DNA of 64,000 bases from Amycolatopsis sp. EV170708-02-1 (GCF_022479115.1 NZ_CP092497.1:6882001-6946000); one strand, 5' to 3'; shown: positions 7,042 through 21,180, numbered from the stretch's first letter. Numbers and translations: made by a program. Notes: generated from the letters alone by a model not told the origin.

Positions 7042-8925
7042 ATGCAGGCCCGAGGACGCGCCGTCCTCGCGACACTTCTGCTCGTGGCGTTCCCAGTGGT
7101 GGTCGTCGCGGTGGGTGTCGCCAGTGTGCTGGCGGGCCTGCGGATCCAGGGCAAGATCGGCACCTACGTCATGCTCGGCGGGCTCGCGATCATGGTCGCG
7201 CTCGCCTTCGGGCTGATGAGCGCGTTGCGGGCGCGGCGTCCCCCGATCGAGGGTCCGCGGCTCGACCGCGAAGCGCATCCCGCGTTGTGGGAGATGATCG
7301 ACGACCTGGCCGCCCAGGTGAAGACGCGGCCGCCGGACGAGATCGTGCTGATCGGCGAGATCAACGCCGCGGTCAGCGAGGACGCCCGGTTCCTCGGGCT
7401 GCGGCCGGGCCGCCGCACGATGCTGATCGGGCTGCCGTTGCTGGCGGCGATGAGCGTGAGTGAGCTGCGGTCGGTCCTCGCGCACGAACTGGGCCACTAC
7501 AGCGGTGGCCACACGCGCCTGCTCGCGCTGACCTACCGCGGCACCCAGACGCTCGCCTTCACGGTCGACAGGCTGGACGGCGGCCCCGCCAGGGCCTTGC
7601 TCTCCGCCTACTCGAAGCTGTACCTGCTCGTCGCGCGGTCGGCGAACCGGCGGCAGGAGCTCCAGGCCGACGAGGCGTCCGTGCTGGCCGCGGGCAGCCG
7701 CACGGCGGCCGCGGCCCTGCGGAAGGCCGCGACGCTGAGCCCGCTGTGGAAGGACTACGCCGAGCGCTACCTCTCGCTCGGCGCGGCGGCGCGGCGCACT
7801 CCCCCGGTTCTGCTGGGGTTCCGCTCGTACCTCAATCACCCCGTCCAGCGGGACTGGGTGGCCGAGTACGCCGAAGACATCATCGACGGCGAAGAGCTGT
7901 CGAAGTACGACAGCCACCCGCCCACGAAGCGACGGATCGCCGCGCTGGCCGGAGTCCCGGACAACCCGGTGAAACCGGACGCGCGACCGGGCTGGTCGCT
8001 GCTGGGCGCGCCGAAGATCGACGTGCCGGAGGCGGAGCTGGACGTGCTGATCCGCGACGTCGGGCCGCGCGCGGACTGGGACGAGGTCGTCAAACGCGCG
8101 GGCCGCGCGTCGGTGGCGGAAGGCGCGAGGCTGCTGACCGCGGCCGGGATCGAGAGCAGGCTGGCGCCGCGCGGCACGATCGGCGAGGTCGTGCGGGTCC
8201 TGCGTGACGGCGACGCCGACGCGCTCGCGAAACCCCTGCGGGCCCCGTCCCGCGAAGAGGGCCTGGAACTGCTGACCGAGTTGTTCGCCGACACCGTCAC
8301 CGCCGCGATGATCGACAACGGCGTCGCCGCGCACCGCCTGAACTGGGGCGGCGGCTGGGAACTGTGCCTTGGTGACGGCGAACCGTTCGACGTCACCGAG
8401 CTGGTCGGCGCGGCGGTGCGCAGCCCGCGCGCGGTGGACGAGCTGGTCCACAACCTGCAACTGCTGAGCGTGCCCGCCGCGTACTTCTGCAAGCAGGAAC
8501 CCCAGCCGGAGCCGGATCCCGCCGAAGCCCGCATGCTCGGGCTGTTCACCGCGCTCAAGGCCAACCGGAAGCTCTACGACCTGATCGTCTGCGACACCGA
8601 GGTGGTGCTGCTGCCGATGGCGCGTTCGGTGCTGATCCGCCGCGGCCTCGCCGGTCTGATCGGGGGACGCGGCGTGTCGGACCGCAAGCGGATCCGGAAG
8701 CTGCGTGAACGCGGCCTCGACGATCTGCGTGCCGAACCCGGCGCCCGGCGGATCCCGTTCTCGGACATCGTCGCGGGCGGTTTCCCGCGCCGGAAACTCA
8801 CCACGTACCTGACGCTGGAACTGTCCGACGGCGAGACGCTGGAACTGGCGATCACCGGCAACACCGAGGATTTCGGCACCGCTCACGACGAACTGACGGC
8901 GTTCTTCGACTCGCTGAAGGCCTGA
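7042..8925 (+). CDS. M48-family membrane metalloprotease
   Basis: Encodes 627 residues. Two hydrophobic helices at residues 8-30 and 40-60 anchor it in the membrane. The zinc motif is HELGH, with His148, Glu149 and His152, and the third ligand lies in QELQADEASV near residue 213, as in HtpX/Ste24-type proteases. The part after about residue 300 is a long extra cytoplasmic region (DUF-like, alpha/beta) that is unusually large for M48 enzymes and has no motif recognised here. The start is supported by AAAGAGG at 7025-7031. It stands alone, following the palindrome at 6877. Confidence 0.85.
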   Translation: MQARGRAVLATLLLVAFPVVVVAVGVASVLAGLRIQGKIGTYVMLGGLAIMVALAFGLMSALRARRPPIEGPRLDREAHPALWEMIDDLAAQVKTRPPDEIVLIGEINAAVSEDARFLGLRPGRRTMLIGLPLLAAMSVSELRSVLAHELGHYSGGHTRLLALTYRGTQTLAFTVDRLDGGPARALLSAYSKLYLLVARSANRRQELQADEASVLAAGSRTAAAALRKAATLSPLWKDYAERYLSLGAAARRTPPVLLGFRSYLNHPVQRDWVAEYAEDIIDGEELSKYDSHPPTKRRIAALAGVPDNPVKPDARPGWSLLGAPKIDVPEAELDVLIRDVGPRADWDEVVKRAGRASVAEGARLLTAAGIESRLAPRGTIGEVVRVLRDGDADALAKPLRAPSREEGLELLTELFADTVTAAMIDNGVAAHRLNWGGGWELCLGDGEPFDVTELVGAAVRSPRAVDELVHNLQLLSVPAAYFCKQEPQPEPDPAEARMLGLFTALKANRKLYDLIVCDTEVVLLPMARSVLIRRGLAGLIGGRGVSDRKRIRKLRERGLDDLRAEPGARRIPFSDIVAGGFPRRKLTTYLTLELSDGETLELAITGNTEDFGTAHDELTAFFDSLKA

Positions 8926-8929
8926 GTCC

Positions 8930-9760
8930 TCAAGGCTTGAGCCCCACGCCGCCGAGGCTCAGGTGGTTCAGCTCCGTCAGCGGCGCGAGACGCGGGCCCT
9001 CCGGCCACCATTCGTGCAGGTGGACCACGCCGGGCTCCAGGATGTCCAGCCCGTCGAACAGCGACTCGATCTCGTCGCGGCCGCGGTGCACCGTGCGGTG
9101 CCCGGTGCCTGCCATCAGATCGTCGAGCTTCCGGGCGAGCGCGCCGCGTGCGCCTTCGCCGGGGGTGAAGTCGTGTGTGATCAGCACGTAGGACCCCGGC
9201 GCGATCGCGTCGACGTAGGCGCGCACGACGGCCCGCGCCTTGCCGAGGTCATCGATGTGGTGCAGCACCGAGTTCAGGATCACCGCGACCGGGCGGTCGA
9301 GTTCGATGTGCTCGGCGACCACCGGATCGGCGAGGGTCTGCCCGGGATCGGTCAGATCCGCGCCGCTCACGTGGACGAGGTGGTCCTCCAGGAGCGCCAG
9401 GCCGTGCGCCTGGACCACCGGGTCGTGGTCGACGTAGACGACCAGCGCGTCCGGGTTGTACCGCTGCGCCGCCTGGTGGGTGTTCTCCGAGGTGGGCAGC
9501 CCGGAGCCCAGGTCGAGGAACTGGTCGATACCGCGGGCACCGGCGAGGAACCGGACCACCCGGTTCGCCCAGGCGCGGAACTCCTTGGCCATCGCGGCGG
9601 CGTCGGGGGCGAGGGCGAGCAGGTCTTCGACGGCCCGCCTGTCGACCTCGTAGTGGTCGTGCCCGCCGAGAAGGACGTCCTTCATCCGGGCGAGGTTGGG
9701 CTTGCTGTAGTCGAGGGGGAGCGGGCGCCTCGGCACAGACCGGACCTCGTCCGAAGTCAT
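8930..9760 (-). CDS. SAM-dependent methyltransferase (Methyltransf_19 type)
   Basis: A 276-residue protein. The N-terminal signature PNLARMKDVLLGGHDHYEVD and the Rossmann motif I FLDLGSGLPTSENTH (near residue 78) identify the S-adenosylmethionine methyltransferase family that is greatly expanded in actinomycetes (PF04672). VYVDHDPVVQAH supplies the acidic ribose-binding residue. The true substrates of this family are mostly unknown. A longer frame extends to 9838, but the ATG at 9760 gives the usual family length and follows GGGTGGAA. Its stop lies 4 bases after that of the convergent M48 protease gene. Confidence 0.85.
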   Translation of the reverse strand: MTSDEVRSVPRRPLPLDYSKPNLARMKDVLLGGHDHYEVDRRAVEDLLALAPDAAAMAKEFRAWANRVVRFLAGARGIDQFLDLGSGLPTSENTHQAAQRYNPDALVVYVDHDPVVQAHGLALLEDHLVHVSGADLTDPGQTLADPVVAEHIELDRPVAVILNSVLHHIDDLGKARAVVRAYVDAIAPGSYVLITHDFTPGEGARGALARKLDDLMAGTGHRTVHRGRDEIESLFDGLDILEPGVVHLHEWWPEGPRLAPLTELNHLSLGGVGLKP

Positions 9761-9899
9761 GGACACGTTCCACCCTTCAGCCGCGCACAGGCCACGCGAA
9801 CGTGCCCACGGCTCCCTCGACATCGACGGACCGTACACAGATTACGACATGGCGTGCACCCTCGTGAACCTCCCCAAGGGCCTTGGCTACCTGCGACGA

Positions 9900-10997
9900 T
9901 CACCCGAAGCCGAGTTCACGCCAGGTGCGTCCGCCGTCGGTGGTGCGATACACGGCGGACCCGCCCTCGGCGTCGGGCAGGCCGTCCACGACCACGCCGA
10001 CCCGTTCGTCCGGGAAGTCCAGATCGTTGAGGCAGACCCCGCGGCCGCTGAGCACCGTCGTCGTCCAGGTCGTCCCGCCGTCGGCGGTGCTGTGCAGGAA
10101 TCCGGTGCCGCCGCCTTCCGCCGCGACGGTCGCCGCCGCGGGCGAAGCCGCGCTGAAGCTCTGGTCGATCCCAAGGGTCGGCGCCTGCGCCGTCCCGGTG
10201 AAGTGCCCGCCGAGCTTCGGCGCCCGCCACAGCCGCCGGACGGTCGCCCCCGGCTGCGGTGTCCCCGGTCCCCCGCTGCACAGCGCCAGCACCTGTCCCC
10301 GCCGGACTCCGCTCAGCGAAGCCGAACTGTCCGCCGGGCAGGGCGGCGGCGCGGTCGCGAAGGTCAGGCCGTCCGTGGACGTCCAGTACTTCTGGACGCG
10401 GTAGTCCGCGCCCATGGACACCTGGACCCCGCCGCTCGTGGCGATGTCGCCGTAGGTCGTGGATCCGGTGACGGTGAATCCCGGGACCGGCAGGAGAAGC
10501 CGTGTGCCGGCGATCCCGGCGTACAGCGTCGTCGTCGACGGGCTGCCGAAACCGGTGACCATCGCGAACACCCGAGGGCCTGCTTCGGTGATCTTCGAAA
10601 TGTAGAAGGGTTCCCGGACACCGGCGAGCCTGACCTCGGACCAGCTGCCGCCGCCGTCGCGGCTGGCGAGCAGCCGTGTGCCGTCGGAGAGGAAGACGTC
10701 GCGCTCGTCGATCACCGTGAGCTTGACCTGATTGTGGTTGTCCGGCAACGAGATCGGCGGTTCGCCCGCGCGCCGCCACCGCTTCCCGCCATCGGCCGTC
10801 GACAGCAGGGACGCGCACCATCCCGGTTTCCCGCACGGCGAGAAGCCGAGGACGAATCCCCGCAGCGGCCCGGTCCAGCTCGTCGACGCGGGAGCGAAAC
10901 CCTTGGGCACCAGCGGGTCAGCGGCGGCAGGTGTGGTGAAGACGGCCAGGGCGGTCAGTGCGGCGGCGGCGAGCGCGGCCCACCGGTTCGGCTTCAT
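9900..10997 (-). CDS. Secreted BNR/sialidase-like beta-propeller protein
   Basis: Encodes 365 residues. A Sec signal peptide is clear: KPNR, a hydrophobic Ala/Leu core, then cleavage after PAAA near residue 26. Asp-box (BNR) motifs of the form S-x-D-G-G-x-x-W recur: STADGGKRW, SRDGGGSW, STADGGTTW and TTDGGRTW, giving a propeller of several blades. Six cysteines probably form disulfides outside the cell. No catalytic residues of sialidases can be assigned, so a binding or structural role is as likely. The reading frame runs on upstream to 13049, but that is a shadow of the kinase gene. It is divergent from the kinase gene, sharing a 144-bp promoter region. Confidence 0.8.
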   Translation of the reverse strand: MKPNRWAALAAAALTALAVFTTPAAADPLVPKGFAPASTSWTGPLRGFVLGFSPCGKPGWCASLLSTADGGKRWRRAGEPPISLPDNHNQVKLTVIDERDVFLSDGTRLLASRDGGGSWSEVRLAGVREPFYISKITEAGPRVFAMVTGFGSPSTTTLYAGIAGTRLLLPVPGFTVTGSTTYGDIATSGGVQVSMGADYRVQKYWTSTDGLTFATAPPPCPADSSASLSGVRRGQVLALCSGGPGTPQPGATVRRLWRAPKLGGHFTGTAQAPTLGIDQSFSAASPAAATVAAEGGGTGFLHSTADGGTTWTTTVLSGRGVCLNDLDFPDERVGVVVDGLPDAEGGSAVYRTTDGGRTWRELGFG

Positions 10998-11141
10998 GAC
11001 CACGAGACGTCCCGTCCGCGCCGGGGTTGCCCGCCGTTCGGGGTGAACCCGCCGACCGTCTCCGGTAGGCTCCCCAACCTTGTTTCGCCCGGGGCCGGAC
11101 CGGGTATACGGCGTTCGGCCGGTGAGACGGAGGTAACACCG

Positions 11142-12461
11142 ATGGACGACGCGGGTTCGCGTGCTGGCGGTGACGAAGAGGAAGAACCCGATGCCGGGAC
11201 CACCCAACGCCGGTTCAGCCTGAACGTCCACGACCCGGACCATCTCCCGCGCCGCCTCGCCGGCCGGTACGAGGTCGGGGAACTGCTCGGCCGCGGCGCG
11301 ACCGCACGCGTCTTCCGCGCCCGTGACCTGCTCGAACAGCGCGAAGTGGCGCTGAAACTGTTCCACGCCGACACGATGATCCGGGACGAGCGCCGCCGTC
11401 AGCAGGAGATCCAGACCCTCAGCGCGGTCCGTCACCCCGGGCTCGTCCCGCTGTACGACGCGGGCTCCGACGACGGCTACACCTACCTCACGATGCGCCT
11501 GGTCGACGGGCCGAACCTCGCCCAGCGGCTGCGTTCCGGCCCGCTCCCCCAGGACGAGGTCGTCGAGCTGACCGCCAGGCTGGCCGACGCGCTCGCGCAC
11601 GTCCACGCGCACGGCATCACCCACCGTGACCTGAAACCGGCGAACATCCTGCTCGACGGCGACGGTCCGCTGATCGGCGACTTCGGGGTGGCGCACGCCT
11701 TCGACGCGACCAGGGTGACCGAGACCGGCGGTGTCGTCGGCACGGCGGCGTACATGGCGCCCGAACAGGTCCGCGGCGAGAACGTCGGCCCGCCCGCCGA
11801 TGTCTATTCGCTCGGCCTGGTCCTGCTCGAATGCCTGTCCGGGGAACGGGAGTACACCGGGACGCCGGTCGAGGCCGCGGTCGGACGGCTGCACCGGCCG
11901 CCGCGGATCCCCGCCGGGCTGTCGGCGACCATGACGACGCTGTTGCGCGGGATGACGGCGCGGAAACCGTCGCAGCGCCCGACGGCCGCGGCGATCTCGC
12001 GGATCCTGCTGGAGGATTCCACCGGCACGAAGGTCGCCCACCTCGCGCCCGCCACCCGCAAACGGGCGGCCGTGGTGGCCGCCATCAGCGCGCCCGCCGC
12101 CGCGATCACCGTCGGGGTACTGCTCGCGGTGAACCAGACCCCGGCCGGCCAGCCGGGCGGTCCGGGCGGCCCGTTGCCCCCGGCGGCGACCGGCTCCTCC
12201 GCTCCGATGCGCGGCCAGGGGCCGCAGTCCTCGGAAGCGGTCGAGGTGGCCACCCGCGACCCGAAGGCGAGCAACGGCACCGTCGTGGTGACCGAAGCCG
12301 TGCCCACCTCCGCGGATCCGTCCGGCGCCACCGAAAGCGTCGACGCCACCTCGACACCGAGGGACACGACCGCCGCCAGCGACCGGCAGAGCACCTCGGG
12401 CAAGCCGAGCAAGACCAAACCCAGCCCCCCGACGAAGAGCAGGCCAGGCCCTCCCGGCTGA
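11142..12461 (+). CDS. Transmembrane Ser/Thr protein kinase (Hanks type)
   Basis: Encodes 439 residues. An acidic N-terminal tail is followed by the kinase domain (about 45-295): glycine loop LGRGATARVF, ATP-binding Lys in VALKLF, catalytic loop HRDLKPAN with Asp163, DFG in IGDFGVAH, and MAPEQ for the activation segment. One transmembrane helix (about 312-332) precedes an extracellular Pro/Ser/Thr-rich tail that lacks PASTA repeats, so the external sensor is disordered and its ligand unknown. The start is fixed by GGAGGT at 11129-11134. It is divergent from the secreted propeller; the next gene, a small membrane protein, follows after 48 bases and may be co-transcribed. Confidence 0.9.
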   Translation: MDDAGSRAGGDEEEEPDAGTTQRRFSLNVHDPDHLPRRLAGRYEVGELLGRGATARVFRARDLLEQREVALKLFHADTMIRDERRRQQEIQTLSAVRHPGLVPLYDAGSDDGYTYLTMRLVDGPNLAQRLRSGPLPQDEVVELTARLADALAHVHAHGITHRDLKPANILLDGDGPLIGDFGVAHAFDATRVTETGGVVGTAAYMAPEQVRGENVGPPADVYSLGLVLLECLSGEREYTGTPVEAAVGRLHRPPRIPAGLSATMTTLLRGMTARKPSQRPTAAAISRILLEDSTGTKVAHLAPATRKRAAVVAAISAPAAAITVGVLLAVNQTPAGQPGGPGGPLPPAATGSSAPMRGQGPQSSEAVEVATRDPKASNGTVVVTEAVPTSADPSGATESVDATSTPRDTTAASDRQSTSGKPSKTKPSPPTKSRPGPPG

Positions 12462-12509
12462 GCGACCGCCCGGCCGGGTGTCCACAGTGGACGATGATGG
12501 GAGACGGTG

Positions 12510-12896
12510 ATGACCTACATCAACGACCCGCGTGAGCCACCGGAAGAGATCGTCGAACAGACGCCCGCCAGGATCCGCGTCGTGCGGATCGTCAACGCCC
12601 TCGTCCACGCGGTCTGCTGGATCTTCGCGCTGGTGCTGATCGTGCACATCCTGCTGGTGTTCGGCGAAGCCAATCCGGGGAACGGGTTCGCGCAGCTGAT
12701 CGACCAATGGTCGCGAGCCGTCTCGCTCGGCCTGCGGAACCTGTTCACCCCGGAAGGGATCAAACCCCGGACGCTGTTCAACGACGGTCTCGCCGCGTTG
12801 CTGTGGCTGATCATCGGCGGAGTGGTGACCGATCTGGTCTCGCGGATCGGCCTGCCCGGCCCGAAGCGGGTCTGGTACCGGCGACCGCTCAGTTGA
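12510..12896 (+). CDS. Small membrane protein, unknown function
   Basis: About 128 residues with two transmembrane segments (roughly 35-55 and 92-112) separated by a loop containing GNGFAQLIDQWSRAVSLGL. GTG at 12507 directly precedes the ATG at 12510; either could start it, and GGGAGACG lies just upstream. The two-helix layout recalls YggT-like proteins, but the match is weak. It lies 48 bases after the kinase gene and its 3' end overlaps the convergent small gene by 8 bases. Confidence 0.7.
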   Translation: MTYINDPREPPEEIVEQTPARIRVVRIVNALVHAVCWIFALVLIVHILLVFGEANPGNGFAQLIDQWSRAVSLGLRNLFTPEGIKPRTLFNDGLAALLWLIIGGVVTDLVSRIGLPGPKRVWYRRPLS

Positions 12897-13059
12897 GCGA
12901 ACCCGGTCTCGCTTCCGGGGCGTCACCGGCCTGGGCCTGCTCGGCCTGGGCGTCGGTGACCTCCGGCGCGGCCTCGGTCTCCGAGGGCTGCTCCGGCTCG
13001 TGTTCCGTCTCGAAGTGCTCACGGCACCAACGGCCGTAGCGTCTGGCATGCACGGTCAT
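12889..13059 (-). CDS. Small acidic-tailed protein (56 residues)
   Basis: The peptide begins MTVHARRYGRWCREHFETEH, followed by a Glu/Ala/Pro-rich acidic tail. A perfect GAGGAGGT lies 6 bases before the ATG at 13059, which argues strongly for translation; the longer frame to 13113 would put this site inside the gene. The basic head holds one Cys and two His residues. No family is recognised. It ends inside the last codons of the convergent membrane-protein gene. Confidence 0.6.
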   Translation of the reverse strand: MTVHARRYGRWCREHFETEHEPEQPSETEAAPEVTDAQAEQAQAGDAPEARPGSLN

Positions 13060-13117
13060 CGCGGCACCTCCTCCTCTGCCACCACGATCCCTCATCATTG
13101 TGACGCGCGCCACTCGT

Positions 13118-13660
13118 TTATCCGGCGAATCGGGCGACGATCGCGGCGCAGAACGCGGGGAGGTCGCCGGGGTTCCGGCTGGAGATCAGGCCGTCGTCGT
13201 CGACCACCTCCTGGTCGACGACGGTGCCGCCGGCGTTGCGGATGTCGGTGCGCACGCTCGGGTACGCCGTGAGCGTGCGGCCGCGGACCACGTCGGCCTC
13301 GACCAGCGTCCACGGCCCGTGACAGATCACCCCGACCGGCTTCCCGCTGTTCACGAAGTCGCGCACGAAACGGACCGCGTTCTCGTCCGCGCGCAGATTG
13401 TCCGGATTCATCGTGCCGCCCGGCAGCACGAGCGCGTCGAAGTCGTCGACCGTGACGTCCTTGACGACGCGGTCGACGGTGAACCTGTCCGCCTTGTCGA
13501 TGTCGCCGTTCATGGCCTGGATCTCGCCGGGTTCCAGCGAGACGACCTCGGCCGTCGCCCCCGCGTCCGTGACCGCTTTGCGCGGTTCGACCAGTTCGAC
13601 CTGTTCCACGCCGTCCGCGGCGAGGATGGCCACGCGGCGTCCGTTCAGCGATGTCGCCAT
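13118..13660 (-). CDS. DJ-1/PfpI family protein (class I glutamine amidotransferase-like)
   Basis: Encodes 180 residues, a single DJ-1/PfpI domain. The nucleophile elbow is VGVICHGPW with Cys113 and the adjacent His, and the Glu of the elbow partner lies near residue 19. YhbO/PfpI-type members are stress proteins described as deglycases or glyoxalases, sometimes annotated as proteases. The start at 13660 follows AGGAGGG; a longer frame to 13720 lacks any ribosome binding site. It is divergent from topoisomerase IB with 97 bases between starts, and both may respond to stress. Confidence 0.88.
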   Translation of the reverse strand: MATSLNGRRVAILAADGVEQVELVEPRKAVTDAGATAEVVSLEPGEIQAMNGDIDKADRFTVDRVVKDVTVDDFDALVLPGGTMNPDNLRADENAVRFVRDFVNSGKPVGVICHGPWTLVEADVVRGRTLTAYPSVRTDIRNAGGTVVDQEVVDDDGLISSRNPGDLPAFCAAIVARFAG

Positions 13661-13757
13661 CGGTTCCCTCCTGAAGTCGTGTTCGCCCCCGGCTACCCCG
13701 GACCGGCCTCGCCGAACCATGGGTATGAACCGCGATCACCGGGGGTATTCGCCGCGC

Positions 13758-14765
13758 ATGCGATTGCGGCGAGCGGATCTGGGGTCCCCCGGCATCAGGA
13801 GACGCCGAAGAGGCCGGGGTTTCGGATACCTGACTCCCGACGGCGAACCGCTGAAGGACGAGGAGACGATCGAGCGGATCGAGGCGCTCGCGATCCCGCC
13901 CGCGTGGCGGCGCGTGTGGATCTCCCCGCACGAGAACGCCCACATCCAGGCCGTCGGGGTCGACGACGCCGGGCGGAAGCAGTACCTCTACCACGCGGAT
14001 TGGCGGCGGGCCCGTGACGAGGAGAAGCACGAGCGGGTCCTCGCGCTGGCGCGGCGGCTCCCCGCGCTCCGCCGGGCCATCCAGGAGGATCTCGCTTCCC
14101 GCGGTCTCACCCGCGAACGGGTGCTCGCCGGCGCGCTCCGCATGCTCGACCTCGGGGTGTTCAGGACCGGCGGCGAAAACTACGCCGACGAGAACGGCAC
14201 GCACGGGGTGGCGACGCTGCTGTGCGAACACGTTTCGATCCGGGCGGGCTGCCTGCTCTGCGACTATCCGGCGAAGGGCGGGATCCGGCGGAAGGTCCGG
14301 CTCCGTGACGACGGCCTCGTCCGGCTGATCCGCTCGCTCCGGCGTGCCCGCGGCGAAGAGGTACGCCTGCTCGCCTACCGGAACGGTCGCGAATGGCAGG
14401 AGATCCGGGCCGAAGACCTCAACGAGCGGTTCAAGGAACTCGCGGGCGACGATTTCACGGCCAAGGACCTGCGCACCTGGAACGCCACGGTCCTGGCCGC
14501 TTCCGCTTTCGCGGAGACCGAAAAGCCTTCCAGCGAAAGAGGATTGAAGCGGGCGGAGAAGGCCGTGATGGCCGAAGTCGCCGAAGGTCTCGGCAACACG
14601 CCCGCGGTGGCTCGACGGTCCTATGTGGACCCTCGGGTGATCACCGCCTACCGCCGGGATCGGACGATCGCGCGCGCGACGCGACGGGCGGACAAGGTCT
14701 CGGATCCCGACGAGGCCCGCGACATCGTGGAGCGGGCGGTGGTGCGGCTACTGAACGGGTCGTGA
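13758..14765 (+). CDS. DNA topoisomerase IB (poxvirus/bacterial type)
   Basis: Encodes 335 residues. The N-terminus RRRRGRGFGYLTPDG and the segment IPPAWRRVWISP belong to the bacterial type IB topoisomerase N-domain. The catalytic core contains FRTGGENYADENGTHGVATL and AKDLRTWNATV, and the nucleophilic Tyr289 in the C-terminal motif RRSYVDPRV. The enzyme relaxes supercoils by a 3'-phosphotyrosine nick. Earlier in-frame ATGs at 13719 and 13725 exist; 13758 matches the usual family N-terminus. The 3' end overlaps the convergent phosphatase gene by 18 bases. Confidence 0.92.
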   Translation: MRLRRADLGSPGIRRRRRGRGFGYLTPDGEPLKDEETIERIEALAIPPAWRRVWISPHENAHIQAVGVDDAGRKQYLYHADWRRARDEEKHERVLALARRLPALRRAIQEDLASRGLTRERVLAGALRMLDLGVFRTGGENYADENGTHGVATLLCEHVSIRAGCLLCDYPAKGGIRRKVRLRDDGLVRLIRSLRRARGEEVRLLAYRNGREWQEIRAEDLNERFKELAGDDFTAKDLRTWNATVLAASAFAETEKPSSERGLKRAEKAVMAEVAEGLGNTPAVARRSYVDPRVITAYRRDRTIARATRRADKVSDPDEARDIVERAVVRLLNGS

Positions 14766-16325
14766 GGCCTCGATGGCGAGGACGGCGATGTCGTCGTGCG
14801 TCCCGTTGCCGAGCCATTCCCGCACCGCGGTGCGGATCCGGGCGACCACCTGGCGGCCGGACATCCCCTGGCAGCCGGCCAGCAGTTCACGCAGCCGTTC
14901 GTCGCCGAACAGGTCCGACGGCCGCTCGTGGTGGCGCGCTTCGGTGATGCCGTCGGTGTAGAGCAGGCAGACGTCGCCCTCGGCCAGCCGGATGGCCGTC
15001 TCGGCGAACCGGGCCTGCGGGGAGATCCCGACCAGCGTGCCGGGCAGGGTGATCTCGTCGACCCCGCCCCGGCGGCGCACCACCAGCGGCGCGGGATGCC
15101 CGCCCGAGGCCAGCGTGACACCGAGACCGTCTTCACCCGCCAGCACCGAACCGAGCACCAGGGTGGCGAACCGGCCGCTGCCGCCGGTGATGAGCAGCGA
15201 GTTGAGCAGGCTCAGCAACGTGGTGTTGTCGTGCTCGACGAGGTCGAGCGCGGCGAGGGTCTGCCGGACCCGGCCGGTGAGCGCGGCCGCCTCGGCGCCC
15301 TTCCCGCAGACGTCGCCGAGGACGAACATCGCGCCGCCGCCTTCGCGCGGCAGGACGTCGTAGAAGTCGCCGCCGACGTCGAGCAGGCCGCCCGACGGCT
15401 CGTACCAGACGTCGAATTTGACGCCGTGGACGTCCGGCGGCGGTGTCGGGCGCAGCGTGGTCTCCAGACCGCGGGTGGCCTCTTCCTGGCGGGCGTAGCG
15501 ATGCGCGTTCGCCAGCGCCGTCCCGGCCGCGCGGGCGAACTCGGTCACCGCGCGCGGGTGGTCCTCGCCGAACGCGGGCGCGCCGCGCCTGCCGAGCACC
15601 ACCGCCCCGGTCACCCCGGCGCCGCCGTCGAACCCCAGTGAGACCACCGTCACGGACGGATGGACGGCGAGCCGTTCCGCGACGATCGCGGGCAGCGTCG
15701 CGACCTCTTCCTCCGGGACGGCCTTGGCCTCGGGTTCCTCGGTGGAGGCGAAGGTGCCGGCGAGCACCGGCGCGAGCTGGGCCGGGACCCGGCGGATCCG
15801 GCCGTGCCCGTGGTTGGTGCGGTGATCGCAGCTCCACCATTCCCACCGGCCGCGGGTGGTCGGCAGCAGCACGAACACGCAGTCGGCGAGTTCGGCGGCG
15901 GCGACCTCGGCGATCACCTTCGCCGTCCCGTGCCGTCCCCGCGCGGAGGCCAGCCGGGGCGCCGAAGCGGCGAGGAAGCCGTCCACGCGCGGGCCGTCGG
16001 CCGCGACCGCGGAGGTCACCGTCCACGCGTGCCAGCCGCCGGGCAGGGTCCGGATCCGGGCCGGGAACCGGCGGCCGGTGTGCTCGACATGCCCGACGTC
16101 CGGGCCTTCGGCGGTCAGTATCGGGCGGCCGCCGCCGAACAGCTCCCGGGCGGCGGGATTCGACCAGCGCAGCGCGCCGCCGACGTCCTGCACGAGCACC
16201 GCGTCACGGACGTCTTCCAGCAGCTCACGCCAGAACCGCCCGGATTCGGGCAGCGCGCCCTCGCTGGTCGCCGTCGACGACTCCGAGGGGAGCGACGTCG
16301 AGGCCGGGGCCGGCCGTGACACCAT
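14748..16325 (-). CDS. PAS-GAF-SpoIIE (PP2C-like) protein phosphatase
   Basis: Encodes 525 residues. A PAS-like region (about 25-115, with FWRELLEDVRDAVLVQDVGG) is followed by a GAF-like segment (about 140-290) and a SpoIIE/RsbU phosphatase domain (about 320-520) carrying GGDFYDVLP, GDVCGKGAEAA, ASGGHPAPL, LLYTDGITEAR and HDDIAVLAIE. Family members dephosphorylate anti-anti-sigma factors. The start at 16325 is set by GGAGGAGG 8 bases upstream; the frame open to 16814 is a shadow of the histidine kinase. It is divergent from that kinase, with a 130-bp shared control region, suggesting one signalling module. Confidence 0.9.
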   Translation of the reverse strand: MVSRPAPASTSLPSESSTATSEGALPESGRFWRELLEDVRDAVLVQDVGGALRWSNPAARELFGGGRPILTAEGPDVGHVEHTGRRFPARIRTLPGGWHAWTVTSAVAADGPRVDGFLAASAPRLASARGRHGTAKVIAEVAAAELADCVFVLLPTTRGRWEWWSCDHRTNHGHGRIRRVPAQLAPVLAGTFASTEEPEAKAVPEEEVATLPAIVAERLAVHPSVTVVSLGFDGGAGVTGAVVLGRRGAPAFGEDHPRAVTEFARAAGTALANAHRYARQEEATRGLETTLRPTPPPDVHGVKFDVWYEPSGGLLDVGGDFYDVLPREGGGAMFVLGDVCGKGAEAAALTGRVRQTLAALDLVEHDNTTLLSLLNSLLITGGSGRFATLVLGSVLAGEDGLGVTLASGGHPAPLVVRRRGGVDEITLPGTLVGISPQARFAETAIRLAEGDVCLLYTDGITEARHHERPSDLFGDERLRELLAGCQGMSGRQVVARIRTAVREWLGNGTHDDIAVLAIEASRPVQ

Positions 16326-16455
16326 TCCCGGACCTCCTCCTGCCTTGCGGGTAGCGCAGTGTGAGCGGGCGGACTGGCTCGAAGTGTAGGTCGAATCATG
16401 GCACGCTGATGCGACGACCATGGCTTGGCATGCGTGGTGGAGAGGGTCGACACAG

Positions 16456-21150
<4,695 letters not shown>

Positions 21151-21180
21151 GCCTTCGGCTCCTCGTGAGTGGCGCTCTCG

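Noticed and set aside
9900..13049. A 1,049-residue minus-strand frame
   Set aside because: Only its last 365 residues (the BNR protein) look like protein. The upstream part is antisense to the Ser/Thr kinase and is Arg/Gly-rich shadow sequence.
13719..13757. Earlier ATG starts for topoisomerase IB
   Set aside because: The family N-terminus begins at RLRRADLGSPG, and the added residues would not match it. Kept as an alternative only.
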